46,455 nucleotides of DNA from Emiliania huxleyi CCMP1516 (Eukaryota; Haptophyta; Isochrysidales; Noelaerhabdaceae), in contig NW_005200442.1 of the NCBI RefSeq assembly GCF_000372725.1, forward strand, positions 127,737 to 174,191, read 5' to 3'. The notes beneath the pieces were generated by a model. That model was given only the letters and a program-made list of their open reading frames with translations, was not told where the DNA came from and ran no database searches. Shown piece by piece: positions 9,554-18,566 of the stretch; positions within the stretch are counted from its first letter, which is position 1, and each line of letters begins with the position of its first letter. The position numbers were made by a program, and so were the translations under genes.

Positions 9554-10925
9554 GTATACCTCCCACGCGACCGCCCGCGACACGTCCACGACACGACACG
9601 TCCACGACACGCCCACGACACGCCCACGACACGCCCACGACACGCCCACGACACGTCCACGACACGACACGCCCACGACACGCCCACGACATGTCCACGA
9701 CATGTCCACGACATGTCCACGACACGCCCACGACACGCCCACGACACGCCCACGACATGTCCACGACATGTCCACGACATGTCCACGACACGCCCATTCC
9801 CCCTACAATGTAGTGGGTTGGCGAATCTCGGGTGCGATCTCGGGTGCGATCTCGGGCGTATCTCCGCGCAGGTCGAGCTTCAGTCGTGGGTTGGCGCGAA
9901 CCCGAACCTCAAGCCGTACTGCCACGGCCGGATCGGGTGCGAGATTGGCCCGAGATCACACCCCGAGATGGCCCGAGATCACAGCCGATTGGGCGCCGCG
10001 AGATCCCCCGCGAGATCACCCCCGAGATCACCCGAGATTACCCGAGATCACACCCCGAGATGGCCCGAGATCACACCCCGAGGTCACCCCCCGAGGTTGC
10101 GTGGGTACAGGTGGCTGTTGCGGGGGGAGCCTCCCTCGCAGGACCTCACCGCCGCCTTCCTCCGCCTCGCGCTGCCGTCCGCGCCGCCGCCGCCGCCGCC
10201 CCTCTCGCCCTCCTCCCTCTCGCTGCTGCCGGGGGTGCGCGGGATGCGGACGCCGCACCGGCCAGCACGTTTCAGTCCCTGACTGCTGGCCCTTGTTCCG
10301 CAGGCGCGCGCGATGCGCCGCTTCTCCTACCTCCTCGTCCCCGGCCAACCTCACAAAGAGAGTGGTACCCGCTCTGCATGGCGACGTGGTGAGCGGCACC
10401 CGACAGCTCGCCTCGTCTAGGCCTGCTCACAAAGAGAGTGGTACCCGCTCTACATGGCGACGTTGCGCGCCGACTTCAAGCTCGCTTCTTCTAGGCCTGC
10501 TCACAAAGTGGTACCCGCTCTACATGGCGACGTTGCGCGCCGACTTCAAGCTCGCTTCTTCTAGGCCTGCTCACAAAGTGGTACCCGCTGTACATGGCGA
10601 CGTTGCGCGCCGACTTCAAGAGGCCACGCTGCCGCCGCCGTGCCCGCTCCCGCACCGCGAGATCGGCCGAGCTCACCCGAGATCGCGCGAGAATGACAGG
10701 CTCGGCCTCACCCTGACCTGCTCGCGCATCGACACCGACCAGCCCGTGAGAGTCAACGCGGCGCGACTGATGCACGAGGCGGTCTCCGAGATCGCTCGAG
10801 ATCGCTCGAGATCGCTCGAGATCGCTCGAGATCGACCCAGATCGACCGAGATCGCTCGAGATCGACCCACACCCCGCCCGCATCGCCCGGTCATTCCCGC
10901 ACTGCACCATGTCCGGCGGAGGGGA
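8148..10925 (+). CDS. unrecognised multi-exon protein with hydrophobic segment and coiled coil
   Basis: A gene model by inspection. The first exon probably starts at ATG 8148 (MKANLPETATAESS) and contains an Arg/Ser-rich N-terminus, then a strongly hydrophobic stretch (AGVACIVAPLTLLLLAPLTL and onward) at residues ~103-140 that should be membrane-inserted. Later exons follow good acceptors: 8925-9011 (DLTSGAVLDGSLSTLNSLTA...), 9383-9466 (VGELLRDNVARATHELRTEV..., heptad-like) and 9872 onward (VELQSWVGANPNLKPYCHGR). The first two are 87 and 84 nt, phase 0, and both end CAG followed by a GC donor. Further pieces near 10305 (ARAMRRFSYLLVP) and the repeated WYPLYMATLRADFK exon follow. All introns hold minisatellites. 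The function is unknown, exon 1's donor and the terminator are unresolved, and the 3' boundary is a guess. Confidence 0.45.
8771..8829 (+). repeat. (ATATCTCCCC)n, 10 bp minisatellite, ~6 copies
   Basis: Perfect 10 bp units in a putative intron. The array is flanked by a direct repeat of about 20 bp (TCGAGCGCCCAGGA then C or T, CGGCCG) at ~8753 and ~8828, so the array and its border were duplicated or gene-converted together. Confidence 0.9.
9069..9180 (+). repeat. 29 bp tandem repeat, ~4 copies
   Basis: Units read ACCCTTCCCTCACCGCACTG plus CCTTCTCGG. The third copy carries a small insertion and the last is partial. Pyrimidine-rich on the sense strand and inside a putative intron. Confidence 0.85.
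9284..9370 (+). repeat. (ATATCTCCCC)n, 10 bp minisatellite, ~8 copies
   Basis: Same unit as the array at 8771, lying directly ahead of the acceptor TCCCAGCAG at 9382, so it forms an expanded pyrimidine-rich tract at the 3' end of an intron. Confidence 0.9.
9571..9798 (+). repeat. ~11 bp CGACACGCCCA / CGACATGTCCA minisatellite, ~20 copies
   Basis: Two alternating variants of an 11 bp unit, with a few 6-8 bp interruptions, fill a putative intron. A hexameric CACCGC tract (about 9478-9550) precedes it. All six frames stay open through such repeats, producing artefactual Thr/His/Arg or Val/Ser/Trp proteins. Confidence 0.9.
9826..10100 (+). repeat. GGGTGCGATCTC and CCCGAGATCAC short tandem repeats
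   Basis: Three 12 bp units at ~9826-9862, then about ten degenerate ~11 bp CCCGAGATCAC units at 9940-10095 in a putative intron after the exon starting at 9872. Confidence 0.75.
10349..10633 (+). repeat. four-copy tandem exon array (~70-75 bp units)
   Basis: Units begin at about 10349, 10424, 10498 and 10568. Each contains TCACAAAG, then TGGTACCCGCTCTACATGGC and on, encoding WYPLYMATLRADFK, followed by CTCGCTTCTTCTAG, which looks like a 3' splice site. The first copy has diverged and has a stop in the homologous frame. The unit lengths are not multiples of three, so the copies cannot all be read as one frame. They look like alternative or decaying duplicated exons. Confidence 0.75.
10783..10866 (+). 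repeat. (CGAGATCGCT)n, 10 bp minisatellite
   Basis: About eight copies, some with CGACC substitutions, near the 3' end of the unrecognised multi-exon gene. Confidence 0.85.
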
Positions 10926-11094
10926 CGCTTATGTGAAGTGTGAACAGCGGATTTTGAATCAGCGTTCTCCTCGACGATATCGGTGTCGAAACAAGAGCAA
11001 ACACCGGCCCTGACACTGAGACGCTCGGCTCTCTTGGCCTCGAGGCACTCGCGGCCTCGCGCCGAGTGCATCGCGCGCGGAGCGGCGTTATCAG

Positions 11095-12018
11095 ATGGGC
11101 ATTGCGGAGTGTATTCTGCATACGGGGGGTGCATCGACAACCGCTGCCCATGCGGACGCCGGGCGTGCCAAGGTCGGTAGCACCGCGTTTGCCATAGCTG
11201 CTCTGCGTGCTGTAGAGTCGCGGCGCCTGCACCCACTGTTCAAGTGCACTGCGTCAGAGAGTCTCTTCTCGTTGCATGGTGGCGCGCCTTGGGCGACGAG
11301 GATGCTCGTGCTCCTGTTTCCTTTGCGGCGGCAGCTAGCCTGTCTGATGCCCGCCACGATTGCCGCCGACATGGTGGCGCTCCGCACGTGGCATCTCGAT
11401 CGAGAAATCGCAGCGGCACTGGAGCGTTCTGCTGGCTTGCCGCCTCAGCTCGTGATCGTCGGCGCGGGGCTCGACTTCCGCTGCGTGCGGCTTGCTGGCA
11501 GCCTGGGCGGCGGGAAGGTGTTTGAGCTCGACTTCCAGGGGATGCTCGATGAGAAGTGGGCGCTACTCGGGGCCGCTGGGGTGCCACCCCCACCTCACCT
11601 CGTGAGCGTGGGCTGTGACTTGAGTCTCGGTCCTGCCGGCTGGGTCGATGAGCTGCGGCGGCGAGGCTTCGATGATCGCCGCCCGTCCGTGTGGCTACTC
11701 GAGGGCCTCGTGCCGTACCTGAAGCCACCCGAGCTGGAGGCGCTGCTCCGCGCCATCTCTGAGCTCTCGGCGCCGCAGAGCTCACTCCTCGCCACCTTCA
11801 TCTCCCCGACGCGCCCCGCCGGTTCCGTCGGCGCTAGCGTCTCAGTGTCGATGAACAAGTACACCACCGAGTCGCCTGCGGACACGTTGTCCACTTTCGG
11901 CCCCGCCGCCGTCGTGACCATTGGCGAGCTCATCACGCGGTGCGGCGCGCGTGGCGAGACCATGGGCATCCAGCCGTCGGACGCTTCGTACACGTTTGCC
12001 ACAGCGTGCCGGGAGTGA
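11095..12018 (+). CDS. S-adenosylmethionine-dependent methyltransferase, leucine carboxyl methyltransferase (LCM/PPM) type
   Basis: A complete 307-residue ORF. VIVGAGLDFR (120-129) is the SAM-binding glycine loop, ELDF (144-147) the acidic end of strand 2, SVGCDLSL (171-178) the next motif and WLLEGLVPYL (200-209) the family hallmark. TARGET length agrees with the family (about 300 residues). LCM1 methylates the C-terminal Leu of phosphatase 2A. Relatives act on other carboxylates or small molecules, and the exact substrate cannot be told here. No signal peptide, so cytosolic. ATG 11095 is the first Met in frame; an internal start near residue 70 is possible. It stands alone with its own intergenic space downstream. 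Confidence 0.8.
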   Translation: MGIAECILHTGGASTTAAHADAGRAKVGSTAFAIAALRAVESRRLHPLFKCTASESLFSLHGGAPWATRMLVLLFPLRRQLACLMPATIAADMVALRTWHLDREIAAALERSAGLPPQLVIVGAGLDFRCVRLAGSLGGGKVFELDFQGMLDEKWALLGAAGVPPPPHLVSVGCDLSLGPAGWVDELRRRGFDDRRPSVWLLEGLVPYLKPPELEALLRAISELSAPQSSLLATFISPTRPAGSVGASVSVSMNKYTTESPADTLSTFGPAAVVTIGELITRCGARGETMGIQPSDASYTFATACRE

Positions 12019-13380
12019 CACAGCCGGGAGAGTGCCCGTCGCCGGGCTGCATCTACCTTGTCCCACGGCTAACTTAGTACGAATACTAGCCTGCGAGCTA
12101 GGGCTCCTGGCTCCTGTCTTGTAGTAGAGACTCTGGGGTTAATGTAACTCTCACATCACTCTCTCAGTACAGCTGCCCCTCTAACAGTACAGTAAAGAGT
12201 TACGCGCCGACACGATTCCGCGTGTGCAAGCCGCAACCCTAGAGGGAGCGGACCGTGAGTTGAGGAAATCCGGGGACGCGACCCACCTCGCCACAGACGG
12301 TCCCGTGCCTCGCCGCTATGACGGGGACACACCCCGCACCGTCCGCTGTGTCCCCGTCTTTGTCCGGAGTGAAAAGTCCAACGCGCTCGTCGGTGACGGC
12401 GTCCCCGGATTTCGCCGCGCTCGGCGAACCTCGACAGCGCTTTCGGTGGCATGCAGCTCTTTGCGCCTGAAGCCTGGAGAGCAGCTCCTCTGCTGCTCAC
12501 ACACTCTGCACAGTTGACACAGCCTACTGTGCGGCTGCCACAGCTGTGACAGCGATGGGCTCGCCCTCACTGGCCCTCAGTCACTTGTGCTGCGGCTTGT
12601 GTGAGCGACACTGCTCGGCGACTGCCGGCACACTGTGAGACCGTGGGTGTGAGGTAAAACCACGCTACCAGCGCTTGGTCACATCGGCCCCGAGGTCAGA
12701 TCCATCTACTCTGTTGATGACAAGACTTGTCTACTGGCTGGAGCCGAGCAGGAGGGCCCAGCGCACAACCCCTGGTCAACTCAGGGTCCGGGGGCCCCGC
12801 GGCGACAGCCGGGCAGGCCTCTCGCGACGGCCGATGGAGACTGGCCAGCGCTGTCGGCGGGCGAGTTTGCGGCGCACGCGCTGCGCGTAGGCGGCGCGTG
12901 GGCGGGCGGCCCGCCCGGCCGTCGGTGAGCACCGGACGCGAGGGTCGGTCGGCTCCTAACTAGCTGTATGTATATAGTCGCGATCTGCCGGCGTGCGTAT
13001 GAGCTCACTAGCTAGAGCTCACACTAGAGGCCGTCATCGCCTTCCTGGGACCCAGCTCTGACTTCTGACTGTCGTTGCTGTCTCTCTCCCTTCTCGACTG
13101 TCTGTGCTTGTGCGTCGTTGTCCGGGATGGTGTTTTTCTGTGAACGGCTTGTGTGAACGGCTTGCACGCCGTTCTGGCAAAGATATGCCCATCACCTCTC
13201 CGTGTTTATTGCGCCCCGAGTGGGCGTGGCCGTCGTCAGCAATCTGCGGGCCCTGTCTGGTCCTCGTCGCGTCCTCGAGCTGCGCTGCGTTCTGCAAAGA
13301 TTTGGGAATGACCGCCGTCGGGGAGCGTGACCCGCCCCCCGTCTCGGCGCCCCTCCACCAGCTCTGTGGCCTGAGTCTGA
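12019..13380. other. intergenic, ~1.36 kb, no gene supported
   Basis: Only short overlapping frames of random composition. The last 350 bases probably contain the unrecognised 5' exon(s) and promoter of the pherophorin-like gene, because that gene's first readable exon has no ATG. Confidence 0.5.
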
Positions 13381-15859
13381 CCCCCATGCTTCCCCCTTTC
13401 TGGCCAGGCCTGGGACGACCGACGGAACAGCTGCGAGAAGACGGTCGCACTCAGTGTGAACGCGCCTCTCCCAGGCGGAGACGGCATCTGCGAGTGCTCT
13501 CCGCCGCCGCCCTCCCATTCCTTGTGGCTGCCCAAACTCCCACACCTGAGCCCACCGCCGCCGCTCCAGCCGCCGCCACCGCCGCTCTCGCCGCCACTCC
13601 CGCCGCCGCCGCCGCCGCTCCCGCCGCCGCTCCCGCCGCCGCCGCCGCTCTCGCCGCCGCCGCTGCCGCTGGCGGGGGCGACGGCAAGCAGGTTGCCGCG
13701 GAAGCCGACACTAGCACTGGGAAAGGTGCAAGCGCGATCGGTGACGCACGCGCAGCTGGCCGTCCCCGCACCGGCGCCAAGCTCCATGCAGACGCCTCTC
13801 CTCTGCGGCTCCGCCGCCTGCGACGCCGTCAGGGACACTCACTTGATATACAAGGCCCTGCACCTTGACATCGGCACGTGCGGAACGCACATCGCCTTTA
13901 TTCAGTCTCGCCTCGGCAGCAGCGGGCGCATCGAGCGTCGGGCGGCGTGCGACAAAGTGGCGTTGAACTTCCCAGGCGAGTGTGGCAAATGCGGGCCGCA
14001 GCCCCCGCCGTCGCCGCCGCCTCCGCCGCCTCCGCCGCCTCCGCCGCCGCCATCGCTCCCGCCGCCGCCATCGCTCCCGCCGCCGCCGTCGCCTCCGCCG
14101 CCTCCGCCGCCTCCGCCGCCGCCATCGCTCCCGCCGCCGCCATCGCTCCCGCCGCCGCCGTCGCCTCCGCCGTTCCTCTGCGGCTCCGCCGCCTGCGACG
14201 CCGTCAGGGACACTCGCTTGGTGGACAAGGCCCTTTACCTTGACATCGGCACGTGCGGAGAGCACATCATCTTTCTCCAGTCTCGACTTGGCAGCGGGCG
14301 CTTCGAGCGTCGGGCGGCGTGCGACAAAGTGGCGTTGGACTTCCCAGGCGAGTGTAGCCAATGCGGGCCGGAGCCCCCGTTGTCGCCGCCATCGCCGCCT
14401 CCATCGCCGCCATCGCTGCCTCTGCCGCCCTCACTGCCGCCTCCGCCGCCGCCATCGCTCCCGCCGCCGCCGTCGCCCTCACTGCCGCCTCCGCCGCCGC
14501 CATCGCTCCCGCCGCCGCCGTCGCCGTCGCCATCGCTCCCGCCGCCGCCGTCGCCTCCGCCGCTCCTCTGCGGCTCCGCCGCCTGCGACGCCGTCAGGGA
14601 CACTCGCTTGGTGGACAAGGCCCTTTACCTTGACCTCGGCACGTGCGGAGAGCGCATCATCTTTCTCCAGTCTCGACTTGGCAGCGGGCGCTTCGAGCGT
14701 CGGGCGGCGTGCGACAAAGTGGCGTTGGACTTCCCAGGCGAGTGTAGCCAATGCGGGCCGGAGCCGCCATCGTCGCCGCCATCGCCGCCATCGCTGCCTC
14801 TGCCGCCCTCACTGCCGCCCCCGCCGCCGCCATCGCTCCCGCCGCCGCCGTCGCCCTCACTGCCGCCTCCGCCGCCGCCATCGCTCCCGCCGCCGCCGTC
14901 GCCGTCGCCACCACTCCCGCCGCCGCCGTCGCCTCCGCCGCCACTCCCGCCGCCGCCGTCGCCTCCGCCGCCCTCACTGCCGCCGCCGCCGTCGCCTCCG
15001 CCGCCGCCGTCGCCTCCGCCGCCACTCCCGCCGCCGCCGTCGCCTCCGCCGCCACTCCCGCCGCCGCCGTCGCCTCCGCCGCCCTCACCGTCGCCGCCGC
15101 CGTCGCCTCCGCCGCCGCCGCCGCCTCCCACGCCGCCGCCCCCTCCGCTCCCTCCCTCGCCGCCGCCGTCGCCCCCTCCCTCGCCCAAGCCGCCGCCGCC
15201 GGGACCGCCGCAGCCGCCCCCTCCGCTGCCGCCGCTCACCCCCATCACCATCTACACGCAGATGGCGGACGGGCTCGAGCCGCGGAGGAGGGTTCAGGTG
15301 GCGCTGGGTGCCGCCCTCGCCCTACTTTCCCTCAGCCTCGCCGGCTACTGCAGCCGCTACCGCTGCCGGCGAAGGAGGCTACATCGGGCCACGAGCAGCG
15401 TGGCGACGAGTGTGAACCCCCCTTGCGGTTGATCTTAGGCGGCAAAAGAGGCTGCGCCACAAGCGTCTGGTGGACGAGGACCACTTCAACCGGAGCATGC
15501 GCTTCTACGCGAAGAAGGTGGTGGGGGGGGCGGCGCGTGGCGAGGAGGTGGCGCGGGCGGTGGAGGCTGGGATGGTGGGGGCGGCGTGGGTGGCGGGTGG
15601 GGACGAGGAGGCGCGGGCGGCGGAGGCGGCGGCGGCGGCAGCAGACGTCGTCGGTCAGCGCGTCGTCAGCGGCGGCGTCGATGATTCCTGCGCCCCAGCT
15701 TCAGACGGCTCCGTCGGCGATGAGAGCGTGGCTGTGGCTAAATCCAGCCTCGGCCTCGCCGTCTCCGCCACCGCCGCCCGCGATGTGAAGGCCGCGATGC
15801 GCGCGACCGTCGCGGAGCTGCGTAGGGATGTGCAGAGTCGGCTAGCTAGCTCTGATTGA
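13381..15859 (+). CDS. pherophorin-like proline-rich membrane glycoprotein
   Basis: The frame is open from just after a stop at 13378 with no Met, so an upstream exon is missing. It begins with the end of a Cys module (SCEKTVAL ... GICECSPPPP). Three full modules follow, each CGSAACDAVRDT, then IGTCG or LGTCG, AACDKVAL and FPGEC..CG, at about 13798-13990, 14175-14370 and 14569-14760. Poly-Pro (PPPPS, PPPL) spacers separate them. Modules 2 and 3 are almost identical. A membrane span follows (VALGAALALLSLSLAGYC, ~15298-15350), then basic residues. A GC-AG intron at 15378-15438 would join RYRCRRR to RQKRLRHKRLVDEDHFNRSM, giving an Ala-rich cytoplasmic tail ending at 15859; unspliced, translation stops at 15432. 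The pattern is that of volvocine pherophorins and extensins: extracellular, probably hydroxylated and glycosylated on proline. Assignment to the pherophorin family is by Cys pattern only. Confidence 0.7.
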
Positions 15860-16369
15860 CGGGGAGGTGGTGAGCTAGCAGTGCGCCGGGCCATCGCCTG
15901 CCGCGATGGCTCGGTTGAGACTTGTCCTGTCCTGTACACACCCCGGGGGTGCAGTGCGCACAGAAAGAGCGTTCCATGAATGGGGCGCGTGCGTCAGTTT
16001 CTTGTCACTATACGCCCCTCTCACACACAAAACCCCGGAGCCGGACCTGCAGTTGGCGACCGGTAGGGCCGGTACGGCTATACGGCTCTATACTGGGCTG
16101 CTGTATCATTTCCCACTATGCCACGTCGCCGTTCCCGGGAATGGGCGACGTGGCATAGTGGGAAATGATATACCGTCGCCAACACGCGCACACGACAGTC
16201 GAGAACAGACAACAAACAGCGACGACAGTCGGACGGCAGTCGGCACACTGGGTCCCAGGTGCCAGGAGGGCGAACGCACTCCAGACGCGCTCCAAACCTC
16301 TCGCGCACGGGATCCTAGGAGAACTGCCGCGCGCCGCGCGCCCCACAACCACGACGAGAGGGCGGTGGG
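15860..16369. other. intergenic with a long perfect hairpin
   Basis: No gene supported. The notable content is the inverted repeat at 16104-16170, listed separately. Ends at the stop codon of the minus-strand RCC1 gene. Confidence 0.6.
16104..16170. repeat. perfect 27 bp inverted repeat (hairpin) with 13-base loop
   Basis: The left arm 16104-16130 starts TATCATTTCCCACTATGCCA; the right arm 16144-16170 is its exact reverse complement. The loop 16131-16143 itself contains TTCCCGGGAA, so the whole 67-base segment is close to one palindrome. It lies ~200 bases past the RCC1 stop. It could be a transcribed stem, a cruciform site, or a tiny palindromic repeat element. Confidence 0.9.
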
Positions 16370-17497
16370 TCAGGCCCACGTCTCGACCTTCTTGGGCAGC
16401 AGCTGGTCGGACAGGTCGTCTCCGTGTCCTAGGCGGCCGTGGCCACCCTCGCCCCAGGTAAAGACGGCGCCGTCGGCGGTGCGGGCGATGCTGTGCCCGC
16501 CTCCAGCCGACACAGCGATGACGCGCTGGCCGGCCAAAGCCTCGACCTTCTTCGGTAGCGACTGGCTCTGCGTGTCGCCGTGGCCCAACCGGCCGTGTCC
16601 ATCGCCCCAGCTCCAAGCGGCGCCGTCAGCGGTGAGGGCGAGGCTGTGCTTGGATCCCGCCGACACAGCGACGACGCGCTGCCCTGCCAAAGCCTCGACC
16701 TTTTTCGGTAGCGACTGGCTCTGCGTGTCGCCGTGGCCCAACCGGCCCCCGCCTCCACCGCCCCAGCTCCAGACAGCGCCGTCGGCGGTGATGGCGAGGC
16801 TGTGCGCGTCTCCAGCCGCCACAGCGACGACGCGCTGGCCCGCAAAGGCCTCGATCTTCTTCGGCAGCAGCTGGTTCTGCTGAACGCCGTGGCCCAACCT
16901 GCCTTCGCCTCCATAGCCCCAGCTCCAGACAGCGCCGTCGGCGGCGAGGGCGATACTGTGATGCCCCATCGCCGACACGGCGACGACCCGCTGATCAGCA
17001 AAGGCCTCGACCTTCTTCGGCAGCAGCAACGGCTCTTCGTCGCCGTGGCCCAACTGGCCTAAGACGCCCATGCCCCAGCTCCAGACGGCTCCGTCGGCGG
17101 TGAGGGCGAAGCTGTGCATAGGCCCTGCCGACACGGCGACGACGCGCCGATCAGCAAAGGCCTCGATCTTCTTGGGCAGCCACTGGTTCTGCGTGTCGCC
17201 GTGTCCCAGCTGGCCAAAAAAGGCAAAGGTTCCCCCACCCCAGCTCCAGATGCTGCTGTCAGCAGCGAGGGCGAGGATGTGCGAGTATCCAGCCGCCACG
17301 CTCACGGCACGCTCGTCGCCCAGCGTGGAGGGGAGGCGGGTCGGCGTGTTGAGCCGCCTCACGCCCTCGCCGTGGCCGAGGAGGCCTGGGATGTCATCCG
17401 TCGCTGAGCCGCACGACGAGAGCCGCCCCTCGCCGTCGATGAAGACGCTGTACCTAAGGCCCGCCGCCGCCCTCACCGGTGGGTTGGACTCGCGCAT
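16370..17497 (-). CDS. RCC1-repeat (beta-propeller) protein
   Basis: A complete 375-residue ORF from ATG at 17497 to TGA. Seven RCC1 repeats of ~50 residues span most of the chain, each with VVAVSAG..HS.ALTADGAVWSWG and GQLGHGD or GRLGHGD. That matches a complete seven-bladed propeller. RCC1 itself is the exchange factor for Ran GTPase, but many relatives serve other scaffold or exchange roles, and nothing here identifies a partner. No signal peptide or nuclear signal stands out. The 5' end overlaps, in antisense by about 19 bases, the beginning of the myosin-tail fragment, so the present promoter arrangement is probably recent. Adjacent repeats are nearly identical at DNA level, pointing to recent unit duplication. 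Confidence 0.85.
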   Translation of the reverse strand: MRESNPPVRAAAGLRYSVFIDGEGRLSSCGSATDDIPGLLGHGEGVRRLNTPTRLPSTLGDERAVSVAAGYSHILALAADSSIWSWGGGTFAFFGQLGHGDTQNQWLPKKIEAFADRRVVAVSAGPMHSFALTADGAVWSWGMGVLGQLGHGDEEPLLLPKKVEAFADQRVVAVSAMGHHSIALAADGAVWSWGYGGEGRLGHGVQQNQLLPKKIEAFAGQRVVAVAAGDAHSLAITADGAVWSWGGGGGGRLGHGDTQSQSLPKKVEALAGQRVVAVSAGSKHSLALTADGAAWSWGDGHGRLGHGDTQSQSLPKKVEALAGQRVIAVSAGGGHSIARTADGAVFTWGEGGHGRLGHGDDLSDQLLPKKVETWA

Positions 17498-18129
17498 TCG
17501 CCGCGAGGAGGTACCGCATCAAGCTGCGCGAGAAGAGCATGGCCGTCTTTGAGGGGCTGAAGCGGCGGCGGGGCTCGTGGAGGCTGCCCTTTCTCGGCGA
17601 CTCTCGACGCCGCGGAGGCGCCGGAGGTGACGCGCATGCTGCTCAAGGCGGGCGAGGCAAGGGTGTACTTTGCCGACCGCATCACGCACGTGAACCGGTC
17701 CGCAACGGCAAGGCCCAGGAGCGCATCCTCCTCATCAGCGACCGCTCCGTGTACGTGCTCGCCCCGACTAAGTGGAGGGTCAACGTCCGAGTGGCATTTG
17801 ATGAGCTCGAGGGCATCTCGCTCTCCACCTTTGCCGACGGCTTCATGGTGGTGCACGTCGGCGGCGGCGCCAAGGGCGGCGGCGCCGCGCTGCTACTGCA
17901 GGTGCAGCGCAAGGCTGAGGTGGTCACGATGCTTGTGCAGGAGGCGGGCGCCAGCGTGGTGTGCAGCGACACGATCGAGTTCCGCAGCAAGCGGGCGGGC
18001 ATGTTTGAGACATCAGCGACGGAGACGCGCACAATCACCTTTGTGGAGTCGGCCGCGACGGCGGGGTCGGCAGCGCTGCTCGACGTTAGACTCGACGTCG
18101 AGAAGAGCGCGGCGACCCGGGGCAGATGA
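17479..18129 (+). pseudogene. orphan myosin-I tail (IQ-like + TH1 domain), headless
   Basis: The translation matches class-I myosin TH1: RRYRIKLREKSMAVFEGLKR, RGSWRLPFLGDS, then (second frame) EVTRMLLKAGEARVYFADRI, THVNR, and (first frame again) NGKAQERILLISDRSVYVLA, FDELEGISLSTFADGFMVVH. Two compensating frame changes lie near 17605 and 17693. There is no ATG before MAVFE, and no motor domain exists upstream, where the antisense RCC1 gene sits. TH1 domains bind acidic membrane lipids in intact myosin I. Either the head was removed by rearrangement or the two shifts are sequencing indels in a small tail-only gene. The C-terminus ends at a TGA at 18127. Confidence 0.6.

Positions 18130-18566
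<437 letters not shown>

Noticed and set aside
8670..10943. Very long plus and minus frames through 8.7-10.9 kb (PHISPYLP, HDTPTTRPRH, GRVVGVSWACRG proteins)
   Set aside because: They exist only because 10-11 bp repeats lack stops in all frames; they cross clear splice sites and share no domain.
13902..15251. Gly-rich and Ala-rich antisense ORFs opposite the proline-rich gene
   Set aside because: Other-frame readings of CCGCCG repeats; the Cys modules are only sensible in the plus frame chosen.
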